A DNA stretch of 64,000 bases from Shinisaurus crocodilurus (Eukaryota > Chordata > Lepidosauria > Squamata > Shinisauridae), in the NCBI GenBank assembly GCA_021292165.1, contig CM037877.1:110483858-110547857 (forward strand). The letters are read 5' to 3'. A program made the position numbers and the translations under genes. How positions within the stretch are numbered: position 1 is the stretch's first letter; each line of letters starts with the position of its first letter. The notes under the pieces were generated by a model. That model had not been told where the DNA came from. It did no database searches and saw only the letters and a program-made list of their open reading frames with translations. Below, in pieces: positions 32,631 through 44,882 of this stretch.

Positions 32631-33954
32631 TGTGTCTGTGCCTGTGCCTGTGTGTCTCTGTGCATGGCAGTATATAAATGTTGATAATAATATGCATACA
32701 TACACACACATTTTGACATTACCTATAATCTCTCTGTAAAGATATGTTAGTCTCATGAATACTAATGCTCAGGTGAAATTGTATTTTTCTCACAATCTTC
32801 CAAATGCACCTCAATTAGTATAATGGTTATGTTCAGAGTATTGCAATCATTTCTGTAATAATAGCTATTTTGTATTACATTTTAAAATCTTTTTTGCTGC
32901 TACTAGAGGTTTGAACCATTTAAATTTCTATTTGAATGTACTGTTAGGTGCCATATTTTTTCATGAAGATAATTAACACTGGCTTCTGATGGCCAAACAA
33001 AATCTGGTAATGGCTCTACCTATCATTCCCTTCTTGGTTCCACCTGCCAGATCCCTACTCTTCTTTGTTTCTTCACATGCTGTAAGGCTCCCAAAATCTA
33101 TGTGGGTAATGCTGCATATTAGGCATGCTAAAAAGGTGATCAAAACCTGGATCAGGTACTTTCATGTCTCTGGAAGTCAGCAGCAGCTCTGCTTAAGAGT
33201 ATCCTTGATACTTGATCAGCAGAAAGATATAGCCTTTTTAATTGATGCCTCCAGTGCCATTGAACTGATTGTCAATGAAAGCCTAGCTGAATTTAAACTT
33301 GCAGGGGGTTAAGAAGCAAATGTAATTCAGAGAACTACTTTAGGCACACACCTAGAACCTTCCAGAATAGGTGAGAAACACATTTAATAAAGCAAACTTG
33401 CAGTTTGCTATGGAGATGAAAACAAACTTAGGGCACAATCCAGTCGGGCTGCCTGTAACCCACTGAACTAGGAGGATTATGGGCGTCCTATGGAGGGCCT
33501 CCATGCTTCTCCCATCCTGCAACTCAACTAGATGGCCGATTTCGGCTGTCTAGGTGAGACATGTCAGATGTGGAGGGAGGGAGGCTGGGACACTGCCAGG
33601 ATACATTGTATCTTGGCAGCAATAGTCTCCTCCCCTCCCTGCCCCTTGGAATGCCCTCTTCACCCCATCTACGAGGTCGCTACGACTTTGGAGATGCAGC
33701 CAGCGCGGTTCTTTCCATGCTGGCTGCAAGGGGGGAGGAGTCTTGTGTTCATACCAACTAGGTGTGGAATGTGACCATATTGACTTTTCATTTATTCATT
33801 TAATTATTGTGTACGAGGTACATAAGTGTGAGTGAATAATTTTTCTGGGGGAATAATGTATATATATAATAATGTAATAATGGTAATATAATTACTTTTT
33901 CACTTTTGCATCCTCTTCTTCTAGTAATAGAGGTGACTTGATCAGTATACTAAC
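32631..33954. other. Non-coding, nothing recognised
   Basis: No supported exon. Open frames lack family signatures. Confidence 0.55.
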
Positions 33955-34990
33955 TGCAACTTATACATGCTAGTGGTACCTCCAGCTGTAAATTCATATC
34001 CCTGGGTGGCTACTAGGGGAAGGGCCTTCTCAGTTGTGGAACCCCATCTTTGCAATCAGCTCCCCAAGGAGGTGCTCTTGGTGCCTACCCTCTATTATTT
34101 CAGACGCCAGATGAAGACCTTTTTATTTGCCCAATATTTTAATGGTTGATTTTATTCCTTTTATTATCGCCACTGCACCTCCCTGCCCCTTGGAATTGAA
34201 TTTATTTATTTATTATATTTCTGAATCGCCCATCTGGCCAGACATCTGGCCACTCTGAGCGATGTACAGTCCAATAAAATACAGGGGGGGGGGAACACAC
34301 ACACACACACACACACAGTATAAAACACAATTAAAAACAGTACAAAACTTAAAAATCCTAACCCACCCCATATTCCCACCTGAAAAGCCATGTTTTTAAT
34401 GCCCGGTGGAAGCTAATAAGGAAGGGGCATGGCGGAGGTCACTGGGGAGAGAGTTCCATAAATTGGGGGCTGCCACAGAAAAGGCCCTCCTCCTAGTCCC
34501 CACCAGCCTGGTTTCTCTGACAGATCTTGTTGAGCGGCCTACTTGATGTTGCTGGAGGCGCTCCTTGAGATAAACTGGACCGGAGCCGTACAGGGTTTTA
34601 AAGGTCAACGCCAACACCTTGAATTCAGCTCAGCAAACAACTGGTAGCCAGTGCAACTCTGAGCACTAGAGTGATGTGATCACACCGGCGGCAGCCTTTA
34701 ACCAGGCGAGCTGCTGCATTCTGTACCAGCTGCAACTTCCGAACCGTCTTCCAGGGTAACCCCACGTAGAGCACATTACAGTAGTCTAGGCGAGAGGAGA
34801 CCAAGGCATGAACCACTGATGGGAGCAGAATTTATTTTGGCTGCTTGTTTTTATCATGTTATATGTTAATATGTTTGTGTTTTTATATTATTTTTGTTGA
34901 TACTTTTGTGTTGTTTTGTTTTGTAAACTGCCCAGGGAGCCTTTTGGCTGATGGGCGGTGAATAAATATATTAAATAAATAATAAATATC
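33955..34990 (+). mobile_element. L2-like LINE 3' end, interrupted by another LINE
   Basis: The left part (about 33955-34190) encodes a degenerate ORF2 end with TRGRAFSVVEPHLCNQLPKE and FRRQMKTFLFAQYF. The right part (34840-34990) is the 3' UTR with aaactgcccagggagccttt and a tail aataaatatattaaataaat. Between them lies a LINE of a related subfamily in the opposite orientation. Confidence 0.8.
34195..34838 (-). mobile_element. L2-like LINE inserted in a LINE, minus strand
   Basis: The minus strand encodes [39 protein letters not shown], then LTFKTLYGSGPVYLKERLQQ and RRRAFSVAAPNLWNSLPSDL. This is the same subfamily as 25680-26440, with two or more frameshifts. The tail is at the left (ttatttatttattat), and gaatttattt occurs at both ends as a possible target duplication. 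A (CA)n run at 34294-34317 lies in its 3' UTR. Confidence 0.85.
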
Positions 34991-35884
34991 CCTCTTTTCT
35001 TTAGTCTCTCAATTAGAGAAACAATAAGAATAACATTTCCTTTTTGTGTGTTTCTGTGCTTTGGCTAGGTATCCATGGTGCTGTGTAGATTCTTATTTTT
35101 GAATATTCTTAAATTCAGCATTGCTTTCTTTCAGTCAAGACTACTGTTTTAACTCACCTTTGTTCAAAGTCAAAAATCAGGCCCCTACAAACTTGTGATC
35201 CACCAAGCAGAACACAGCCTACCAGCCATATAATATTGCGTGCCAGTTGTCCGACACCCCCAAGGCCTATTTTTTCAGACTTAGGCAACAAACCCAGCAA
35301 CAACAAAAAAAAAAGAACACCTGAGTCCAAGGTCAGCGGCCATACATGGCACATGGACTGCGTTTAGTTTGCTAGGTCACATAACGACCCAGAGCTCATG
35401 ATTGCAGCGTGGTTAACAAGCCATAGTGGCTTGTTAACCCTGCCACGCATGCCAGTCGGATGCTGGCAAGATTTCCCTAATTACCCTCGCTGGTGTGGAT
35501 AGCTATGTCGTCTGAACCCAGGCGGCATGGCTTGTTTGAGTGGGCAGCAACCCTCAAATAACCCATGGGTGGTGCAGGAGATAAGCCACACAGGCTTATT
35601 TCCTTCATTGCGATCATGCAAACTGGCCCATTGTGTAGGCCTGTTTTTGTTTGTATGTTTGTTTGTTTTTAAAAGGAAAATCTTGTTTCTTCATATGAAT
35701 GGGCTTCAATGCAAAGAGGGCCCCCACCAGTAACTCCTGAGGAAAGCTTAAAGTGAGCATAATGTTTTTTTGCTTCAGTTAGTAAATGTGCTTTATATTT
35801 TCCTTCAGTAACATAGTGCTACATTTATTACTTTTTCCATGCCTTCTGGTACTTCATCACACCTTTCTCACCTCATGTGCTTTC
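34991..35884. other. Non-coding, nothing recognised
   Basis: No exon or repeat that I can name. Confidence 0.55.
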
Positions 35885-35886
35885 CT

Positions 35887-35918
<32 letters not shown>

Positions 35919-38240
35919 CTATACTGCCCAATAGCCAAAGCTCTCTAGGCGATTACAACAGTTCCTAGACAGGACCATAATACAATAAATACCATAAAAA
36001 TTGTCCATAATACAAAATTTAAAAACAATTTAAAAAAAATTAAAAAATGATTTAGCATCTAAAATAGTATTTGATATAAAATAGTCTTGTTAAAAACACC
36101 AGACATGGGTACCACCATCAAGCCAATAGCCTTAAATATCTTTACATGCCTCAGCCATCTTAAAGTAGACAAAGTAGGTGCCAGGCGGGCCTCAGTTCGG
36201 AGATCATTCCACAGTCGGGGGGCCACCACTGAGAAGGCCCTCGCCTTTGTTGCTGCTCTTTGAGCCTCCTTTGGAGGTGGCACTCAGAGGAAGGCCACAG
36301 GGATCTGTATTGGGACCAATGCTTTTCAATTTATTCATAAATGATCTGAAATCAGGAGTGAGCAGTGAAGTGGCCAAGTTCACTGATGACACCAAATTAT
36401 TTTGGGTGGTGAAAACAAAAAGGGATTGTGAGGAGCTCCAAGAGGATCTCTCCAAGCTGGGAGAATGGGCATCAAAATGGCAAATGCAGTTCAATGTAAG
36501 CAAGTGTCAAGTAATGCATGTTGGGGCAAAAAAATCCCAACTTCAAGTATAATCTGATGGTATCTGAGCTGGCGGTGTCTGACCAAGAAAGAGATCTTGG
36601 GGTTGTGGCAGCCAGCTCGATGAAAATGTTGACCCAGTGTGTGGCTGCTGTGAAAAAGGCAAACTCCATGTTAGGCATAACTAGGAAAGGAATTGAATAT
36701 AAAACTGCCCAAGATCATAATGCCCTTATACAAATCTACAGTGTGACCACACTTAGAATACTGTGTACAGTTCTGGTCACCACACCTAAAAAAGGACATA
36801 GTAGTGTTGGAAAAAAGGCAGAAAAGGGCAACTAAAATTATCAAGGGGCTGGAACAACTCCCCTATGAGGAAAGGTTACAGCAGCTGGGATTGTTTAACT
36901 TGGAAAAAAGGCAAGTAAGGGGAGACATGATAAGGTGTACAAAATTATGCATGTGTGGAGAAAGTGGATAGGGAGACATTTTTCTCCCTCTCTCATAGTA
37001 CTAGAACCTGGGGTCATTCCATGAAGCTGATTGGTGGGAGATTCAGGACAGATAAAAGGAAGTACACAGCCCATAGTTAAACTATGTAATTCACTTCCAC
37101 AAGATGTAGTGATGGCCACCAATTTGGACAGCTTTAAAAGGGGATTGGACAAATTCATGGAGGACAAGACTATCAATGGCTACTAGTCCTGATCGGCTAT
37201 ATGCTTCCTCCAGTATCAGAGGCAATATGCCTATGTACTCCAGTTGCTGGGGAACATGGGCGGGAAGGTGCTGTTGCACTCATGTCCTGCTTATGGAATC
37301 CCATGAGCAGCTCGTTGGCCTCTGTGTGAACAGAATGCTGAACTAGATGGACCCTTGGCACTTATGTTCTTAAGGCCCCAGATGTTGATCGTAGTGTACA
37401 GGTAGATTGAGGTTGGGAGAGGCTTTCCGTCAAGTAATGCAGTCCCAAGCCATATAAGGCTTTATAGGTTAAAACCAGCACCTTGAATTGGGCTTGGAAG
37501 TGTATAGGCAGCCAATGAGCAGGCCAGAATTGGTGTTATGTTTTTGGACCGTCTAGTCCTGGGGATTATATTGGCTGCTGCATTTTGCACAAGCTGCAGC
37601 TTCTGAACAGTCTTCAAGGGCAGCCCAATCTAGAGTACATTGCAGTAATCTAATTTAGAGATTACCAGATCGTAGATTACTGAAACCAGGCTATTCCTAT
37701 CCAGATAGGGGCATAGCTGGGCCACCAGCTGAAGCTGGTAGAAGGCACTCCGTGCCACTGAGGCCACCTGGGCCTCAAGTGACAAAGATGGCTCAAGAAT
37801 TGTAGGCACTGCCAGGGCTCGATTGCATCCACTAGGAGTTTTTCTCCATCTGCACTCAAGCCATCTCCTGTTTTGTTTCATTGCTCTCAGCTCCGGGGCA
37901 TACCACGGAGCTGTATGAGCTCTACTACAGAAAGGGCTCTCAGAAGTGATCGTGTCAACCACTCGGGTCATCTCTGTGTTCCACAGCTCGACCAGGGCTT
38001 CAACAGGAGCGCCAGCCATATCAGCCGGAAAAACCACTTGGGCCCTCTGGAAACTGTCCAGATCCATTAGCCTCTGGGGGCAGGCCATCTTAATAGGTCC
38101 CCTACCCTTGCAGAGGGGAAAAGCCGCTGTCAGACTAAATCTCAGCAGGTGGTGATCAGACCATGACAAAGAGACTAAATCAAAGTCTCCCAACTTCAGA
38201 ACACCATCCTCAGGTCTGGCTGGGGAAAAAACAAGTCTAG
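35885..38240 (-). mobile_element. L2-like LINE with internal deletion, interrupted by CR1
   Basis: The tail is at the left ((TTTA)n, 35885-35915). The minus strand encodes the ORF2 end (KARAFSVVAPRLWNDLRTEA) before the CR1 insertion. Beyond it come the RT end (ISKLDYCNVL, SLEAQVASVARSAFYQLQLV) and then, directly joined, the APE-endonuclease end with its SDHH-type motif (SLSWSDHHLLRFSL). The catalytic RT core is missing, so a large internal deletion joins endonuclease to thumb near 37810. Frames are open across the joint. Confidence 0.85.
36284..37376 (+). mobile_element. CR1 LINE 3' end nested in the L2-like LINE
   Basis: The plus strand encodes a CR1 ORF2 end: GSVLGPMLFNLFINDLKSG, the catalytic-type FTDDTKLF box, LGEWASKWQMQFNVSKC, RDLGVVA, and later degenerate [12 protein letters not shown]. 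The 3' part (cttcctccagtatcagaggc, gaacagaatgctgaactaga) matches the CR1 piece at 57636. Frameshifted and 5' truncated. The strand is opposite to the host LINE, whose sequence continues on both sides. Confidence 0.9.
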
Positions 38241-38549
38241 AGTGTGCCCTGCTACATGTGTTTGGCCGATGACATATTGAGGCAGTCCCATGGTTGTCAT
38301 GGAGGCCATGAAATTTTTAGCCACCCCAGATAAGGGCATGAATGTTTACTTCTCCTGTTTTACTTCTTTCATTTGTCATCTCTCTTTGCTTTCCTGGGCA
38401 GTACTTGTATGCTTTTTGACAAGTGTGGTGGTCCTCACTTTTACTCTATGGTAAAACATCTTAGAATAGGGCTGTCGAGTTCCCTACCCAGCAGATGCCC
38501 TGAGGCCACTTTCAGTTTTTTTTAACCAAAATGTCACCTAAACAGCGGG
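38241..38549. other. Non-coding, possibly more LINE
   Basis: May contain further degenerate upstream LINE sequence on the minus strand, but no clear frame. Confidence 0.4.
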
Positions 38550-38950
38550 GGCAAGGGTATGCAAGGACCACCATTCTCCATGTGAACCTGCCCAGCAAGT
38601 AAGATCTTTATTGGAGGCCTTTCTCCAGGTGCCCCCGTCCCCTGAGTAGAGTTGTGTGGTGACTGGAAAGATGGGCTTTTCAGTGGTGGCACATTATGGG
38701 ATTTTTTTCTTAAGCATGTGCACCTGGTTGCCATCATTATTAACTTTTACCTACTAGGCAAAGCTTTTAATGATATTTTATTTACGTTCAAAGGTATTTG
38801 CTCCCCTTGCTTTTATGTTTGGATTTTTACTGATCATGCTATATACTGCTGTGTTTTGTTTTATTGTCGCTGTTTTATTCTTTTATTGTATTTGTTAGCT
38901 GCCTTGAAACATTGTAGAAAGTCAGCTATAAGTAAGCCAATAAACTTCTA
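38550..38950 (+). mobile_element. Degenerate L2-like LINE 3' UTR
   Basis: A pyrimidine-rich 3' UTR with gttttattgtcgctgtttta, then tgttagctgccttgaaacat and agtcagctataagtaagcc, typical of the tails of this LINE group. The coding part is too decayed to trace. Confidence 0.55.
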
Positions 38951-39419
38951 AAAATACTGCTCACCATCCAGCTCCAATGTGCTGTCCTTTCACCAGTATC
39001 ATCACTGTCCCCAATTGCCAGCTCTCAGTCATAACTTGGGCCTGAGCACTTCCCTATAGCCCCAACTCCCTACCATCTGAGCCCTTTTCCCATATACCAT
39101 GGCTTACCCTGCAACATCTTAACAACTATCCTGTAAGGTAAGTCAGTATTATCTTCCATCTTGCAGATGGGGGTGGCGGTGACTGAAGTTGAGAGAGAGT
39201 GACTTATCTAAGGCCATAAAGTGAGTACTACATGGGAGAGGTGAGATTCAGACTATGGACTTCCTGATTTATAGCTACTACACCAACGCCTCACTTCATT
39301 CCCCCATCCTGCCATCCTAAATAATCCCTATATTTGAAGCCTCATTTTCCACAGGCCCTCCCCCAATTTCCTACTCTTCTCCACTTGCACTGCTAATATT
39401 ATATAGAATGAAAGCTGAT
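38951..39419. other. Non-coding, nothing recognised
   Basis: No supported feature. Confidence 0.5.
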
Positions 39420-40460
39420 CATCATCAGGCGATCACTCGTGACCGAGTAAGATTGTCTTCCAGGATAAAAGGAGGAAATTCTAAAGAAGATTGTGTAGAC
39501 TCTAGCGATGGGTCCATAAGTGACTGTGGAGGCCAATTCTAGATCCACACAGCTTCCCACAGTGAGGACACAGGTTACCAGATAGAATATGGTCCTGTAA
39601 AGGATTCATTTGACGTGCTTTTCGCTTAGCACGTTTCTCCCTTTCACCTTGCACTCGGGCTTCTTCAAAGTCCATGGAACCTTTGTGAAAGGCCAACCTC
39701 CATTTAGATCGTTCATGGGCCAGAGCTTCCCAGTTTTCGATGTTTATATTGCATTTTTTTAGATTAGCCTTATGAACATCTTTAAACCTCTTATATTGAC
39801 CACCGATATTCCGCTTTCCATCCTTGAGTTGGGAGTAAAGTAACTGCTTTGGGAGACGGCAGTCAGGCATTCGAACAACATGACCGGTCCACTGAAGTTG
39901 GCATTGAAGGATCATTTTTTCAATGCTAGTAGTCTTTGCTTCTTCCAGTACACTGACATTTGTTCGCCTATCTTCCCAAGTAATTTGCAGGATTTTCCGG
40001 AGGCAACGTTGATGAAACCTTTCAAGGAGGTGGAAGTGACGTTTATAGATAGTCCATGTTTCGCAGGCATACAGTAGAGTTGGTAATACAATGGCTTCAT
40101 AAACCAGTGTTTTGGTCTTCTTACAAATATCCCGATCCTCGAACACTCTATGTTTCATTCGAGAAAATGCGGCACTTGCGGAGCTCAGACGATGCTGGAT
40201 TTCACTGTCGATGTTAGCTGTAACAGAAAGATAGCTGCCAAGATAGAGAAAATGATCGACATTTTCCAGTATTGTCCCGCCAAGCTGGATAGATGGCATC
40301 ACCAAAGGATTGGCTTGCACTTGCTGATGAAGCACTTTGGTTTTTTTGATGTTAAGTGAGAGACCAAGTTTTTCGTATGCTTCTGCAAAAGCATTTAGGA
40401 TAGTTTGGAGATCATCCTCTGAATGTGCGGAGATACTGATACTGGGGCATGCAGCAGCCG
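39420..40460 (-). mobile_element. Non-LTR retrotransposon ORF2 carboxyl terminus, different family
   Basis: The minus strand keeps an open frame of about 300 codons ending near 39502, starting with AHSEDDLQTILNAFAEAYEK and going on through NVDHFLYLGSYLS, TLLYACETWTIYKRH, LERFHQRCLRKILQITWEDR, LQWTGHVVRMPDCRLPKQLL, WEALAHERSKWR and a terminal zinc-finger-like CPHCGKLCGSRIGLHSHLWT. The ACETW and GHVVRM motifs are typical of the post-RT region of several LINE clades, not of CR1, L1 or L2. The 3' end includes gatcactcgtgaccgagtaa. 5' truncated just after the RT catalytic box. The intact frame suggests a recent insertion. Clade not assigned. Confidence 0.85.
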
Positions 40461-43380
40461 TTGCTGAGTTAACTAGCCCTTTTGCCTTGTGGAAGGCATC
40501 AGCTTTCTATTCATGAGGTTGGTTCAGTAATTTATGTGGAGGATAGTAGGACTGCTGTGGCCACATTGAGGACCCCAAAGGACCTCGTAAGTTCTCTGTT
40601 TGACAGTTCTATCTCAGAATGCTAGTAGAGCACCTTAGTTCAGAAATAAATTCCACCAATTTCAATAGCTCTTGCAAGTAAGCATGCTTAGAAGATGTGA
40701 TGTGCAGACTACTCTGATGCTGATTTGTAACTGGTCCATTAAAAACAAGTTAATTAAGTAGGGTTTCCAAAATTAATCCATTTTGTAAATAGATCTTCCA
40801 GATCAGAAAGGCTTCTAAGCTTCAGTGCACTCCCAATGACTTACGGTAATCAGAAAGCACAGCAGTGTAAAAATCTTCCTGAAGCCTATGCCCCGTTCCC
40901 CCTGGTTAGAATCCTCCTCACACAGCCACAGCTGCTTACTAGGTGGAAGCACAGATTCCCATCAAAACCAGGTGGCTTACTTGATCATTATCAGGCAATT
41001 TTTCCACAATAGAAGAAAACTGGGATATCTTTATCACATTTTGGTTAGTGCCTATCCTGCAGGGAATTCTCAGGTGTCTTAGGCATCTAGGGATCATCAC
41101 ATGCAGGTGCAGTTCCAAAGATGTCTGAGGTCTCCTGCAGATTGTGCCTCTCAAAGCCTGGATGAGGTAGCAGTCAGCTGCAAGTGATGGAGCACATTAC
41201 GTAGGCCTAGTTGATCTCTTGAGACTGAAAAATGAAAAAGTATAAATAAAAGCAGTCTTACATATCTGAATTCAGGAAGTGGTTGTCTATTCACTCACTT
41301 TCCCTCAATTCATCCACCTGCACTCTGTCACCACCTACAGTATTTCTCCCCTTGTTCCCCTTAGCCTTTGCTTTACCTACATTTCCTCCATGTCCCTGTT
41401 CTGATCACCAAACACCTAGACTAGGAGGGAGCTAGAATAGTCAGTTACCATGATAACTTCTCTGCCTTTCTACTGTGCAGAGCAAATAGCAGCTACTTTC
41501 TATCTTATACAAAGCCTCCAGAGTACAGTCCTAAGCCTGGAAAAAAGAAAAATATACACATGTACACCCACACAAACACACAGTGTTCAACATACCTATA
41601 CCACAATTGAAAATTGGAATCCAGTCTTCCTAGGTCATATATATGATTTTGATAATGTTAATGGTCAATAACCAGGAGTTAATATGTGTTTAGCAAGAAG
41701 CTATTACTTTTCAGAAGTATCTTAAATTCCTTATATAAGCACAGTGAAGTAAATTAGTAATATTGCAGATTTCCCCTCTTGATTTACAGTTGATGGCATA
41801 ATACTGATGCCATTTCTAGAATGGAGCAATGGCTTATACACCATATGATGCCATTAAAAAAGTCATTATCCCCTCCTCCTCCATATTATATTACCATTTA
41901 GCTAATCTGTGAGAATATCTACCCCCAGTTATGTTTTTGCATTATATTGGTGATGCCGTATTTGTCTTTTGTGCATTATGTACCAAGCATTTTTTCTTCA
42001 ATTTACAATGTAGTCATTACTCTCTTAGAACAAATAGCTTTTCCCAACTGCTGGTGACAAGGCAAGGTGTTACCAAGAGTCTATGGTTCAAGTTGCTTTG
42101 TACTTGGCATTTGTTCTGCAGTATGCAGCCAGAAAGATATAAATGGAACCTTCTATGTTTTGATCATTTGCAGTCTTGCTAATGGAAATGCAATAGATTT
42201 TGCTGTAGAAACCTAACTCTGAATCAATATTGATGCAGTGAAGCAATGGAGCATCTGTATATATAGAACTCAGGATAGAGCTATGCAGGTTCCTGGAGGC
42301 CATGGTAATTTTTGGTAACAGGATACAATCAAGTTTGGAAAAGCAGACCTCCTTAGGAAGGCCTCACTGATGGACCAGATGGTGGAGGGGCTAGAGTTGG
42401 GACGTGATAGAGTTCTTTACTATTCATTAATCACTGAGGTCTTTATTGAAAGGCAGTGCAAGGGATATCAAGATTCAGGACTAACATAGTATCAGGAATT
42501 TTGACTATCAGGAATAGGACATCTGCTTGGGATATGATTCACTTTGGTGTAACTCCCTGTTTGTCATCTTGTGATGTAGTCCTTACAAAATGATAGCTCA
42601 TACATCCACCTTTTGTTTTACACACATTGTATTTCACTACCTTTCATTCTTTCTGATAGTTTCCTCTTGTACTAGATGTACATTTTTCATATAGGACTCT
42701 ATTTCAACATTCTTCACATTGGAACTTCATGGCATGTGTTTTTTAATAATGTGAAAGCAGATTTGAGATTCCCCCCCCCCCATTTGAGATAAAAGGAAAT
42801 CACTGAAGGCTCAGTAATCATGCAGTGCTCAGTACCATGTAGTATGCAAAGCAAATCTCATGTCTGATAAGTCTTTGCTTTAGAGTCACTGGAAGAAATC
42901 TGAATGTTACTCTTTTACCAGTCAATTAATTTTTATGATCAGTCATATCAAAGGAGGATATAAGACACCAGGTATATTCGGATGTTTTTTAAGCACAGAA
43001 AAGTGTTTAAATGGCTTAATTTCTCTAAGAATGAATGCAAAGGTACTAGGACCTGATCTCTGCAGAGATGTCTATAGATTTTACAACTACTAAGTAAAGC
43101 AGCTGAATAAATATTCATAGTTGGATAGTGAGGAAATCTCCCTTTAAAAGTCCTAGTGATGTGTCCTGGTAAAGCAGAACCCATGGGCAAGCCAGGAGGG
43201 TGCAAATCAGGTGAGCAGTCTGGGGCAGAAGTGGGGAGGACAGGCAAAAAACAGGCAGAATTGTCAAAACTAGGGCTCCTGAAAGCATGGGTGGATACTG
43301 ATAGGGCTTTCAGAACCTGGGACAGAGACCATGAAGCAGACTGCTTGTTCCAGTTCAAGCTCATTCTCTCAACTGGGCTA
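40461..43380. other. Non-coding, nothing recognised
   Basis: About 2.9 kb with no exon I would support. A short phrase (tccacaatagaagaaaactg, near 41005) recurs near 46050 with the following gttagtgcctatc, an unnamed dispersed repeat. A C run lies at about 42771-42781. Confidence 0.55.
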
Positions 43381-43400
43381 CTTTTTTTTTTTTTTTTTTG
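43381..43400 (+). repeat. Poly-T tract
   Basis: An uninterrupted T run of about 20 bp; possibly the reverse-strand tail of a retroposed sequence, but no element was recognised next to it. Confidence 0.85.
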
Positions 43401-43469
43401 CTACATTTGAAGAGCAGGGTGGTGGTGGGGGGCACTCCTCGAAGATTGTCATCATGTAGAGCTGTTCCA

Positions 43470-43580
43470 AGCAGCATGAGCAGCATTCCTGGGGGGCAGA
43501 GATGGCTGCCCTCATGGATTCATGTGAATCCATGAGGGCAGCCATCTTTTCCCCCAGAAACACTCCTGGGAAATGCAATC
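43470..43580. repeat. Near-perfect foldback, 22-bp stem
   Basis: 43501-43522 (gatggctgccctcatggatt, then ca) is exactly complementary to 43525-43546 with a two-base centre. Outside this, cctgggggg and cccccag extend the pairing with small bulges. The compact palindrome looks like the centre of a foldback MITE. Confidence 0.8.
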
Positions 43581-44004
43581 ACATAGCATTGTGCCTATGG
43601 TGTTTCAATCCCCATTTGCAAAGTATGCAGCACAGTCAAGATGCTGGTTGGAGTAGTAGCCTAGCTAATTTTACTGTAAAAGAAAAGGGGAAACTTCAGA
43701 AACCCCTAACCACCAGAAAACACAGCAACATTCATGCCCCCACACAAGTTGCTGACATCCCCTTCCCACCCTCACTGGTGATGACTGTCCAGCCAAAAGG
43801 AGAAATACTGCCCAACCCTAGTCTCAGCTGTGCCCTTTTATGCTCCCTATGTCTGACTCAAGCTCTTCCCCGTTGCCGAGACGTGCAGGCAGCAATGTAA
43901 AGAGGCATCTATCTGACCTTGAGCCTAGGACTCCATCTCTCCATGAGCTCATGCCAGGCATGCTGCCTGCACTGGCTCAGTGGAGTGTGAGGCCCTTTGA
44001 GGTT
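43581..44004. other. Non-coding, nothing recognised
   Basis: No supported feature. Confidence 0.5.
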
Positions 44005-44168
44005 TCATAGATTTTATAGATCATAGAGTTGGAAGGAGCCTACAAGGCTATTGAGTCCAACCCCTGCTCAATGCAGGAAACTAGAGGAGGGGTCTCCCAT
44101 CCAAGTAATAACCAGGCCTGACCCTGCTTAGCTTCCCATGCTCTCAGACAAGCTGAGCCAGGCCTGTA
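44005..44168 (-). mobile_element. 5S rRNA-derived SINE with CR1-like tail, copy B
   Basis: On the minus strand it reads GAAGCTAAGCAGGGTC, then AGGCCTGGTTATTACTTGGA and TGGGAGACC, the closest of the three copies to the 5S rRNA promoter half. It then continues into the same CR1-type tail (ccttgtaggctccttccaac, tctatgatctataaaat). The 5' 5S part is shortened. Confidence 0.88.
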
Positions 44169-44352
44169 TATGCCCTCAATAGAACTGGGCTCAGGGGATC
44201 TTCAAGGGTCTCAGGCTCAGTGATCAAATCAGGGCTGGTGCCTCCTCAGTCAGCACCACTTGCCTCTCAACCTCCCTGTCTGGATTGCTGCTGGTCTTTG
44301 GTGTCATGAAACCTAGCAGGTGACTTGCACTACAGCTTCAGAACTGGGGGAT

Positions 44353-44395
<43 letters not shown>

Positions 44396-44882
44396 ATGTG
44401 TGTGAATAATTTAGCACACATTAATGGGATCCTGGGCTATTCTCTTGCTACAGTGTCTTATTTCATTGTAGCTGAGCTTCAATCCCCTCATTCCTTTAGC
44501 TGCTCTAGCCAGCTTTTTTGAGACCAAGCTCATGCAAGCTCAGGGCTTACCATATCATACCCCCTCCCTGTTGTAGCAGACACACAGGATGCTCAGACCA
44601 ATGCAGCTGCCACTACAGTGTCTCCAGGCCATTTGTTTCTGTCTTCAGCCAGCCCGCTTGCCTGGCTCACTATCTGCATTCTTGCTTCTGTTGCCACCTC
44701 ACAAATACCCAGGGACTCCATCCCCTTCCACTCACCATAGATCTTCTTATATTTCTGGCAGAACCAATGACTATGTAACATGGGCTATGTTAGAACAGAC
44801 AGGAGTTTAAATACAACTTTTGTAGCTGGTATTGGGTGTCAAATGGAAGTATGGATTCTGCATTGAGTAAAAGTCACTAATA
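44169..44882. other. Non-coding with GT microsatellite
   Basis: A (GT)n run of about 41 bp occupies 44353-44393. Nothing else recognised. Confidence 0.6.
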
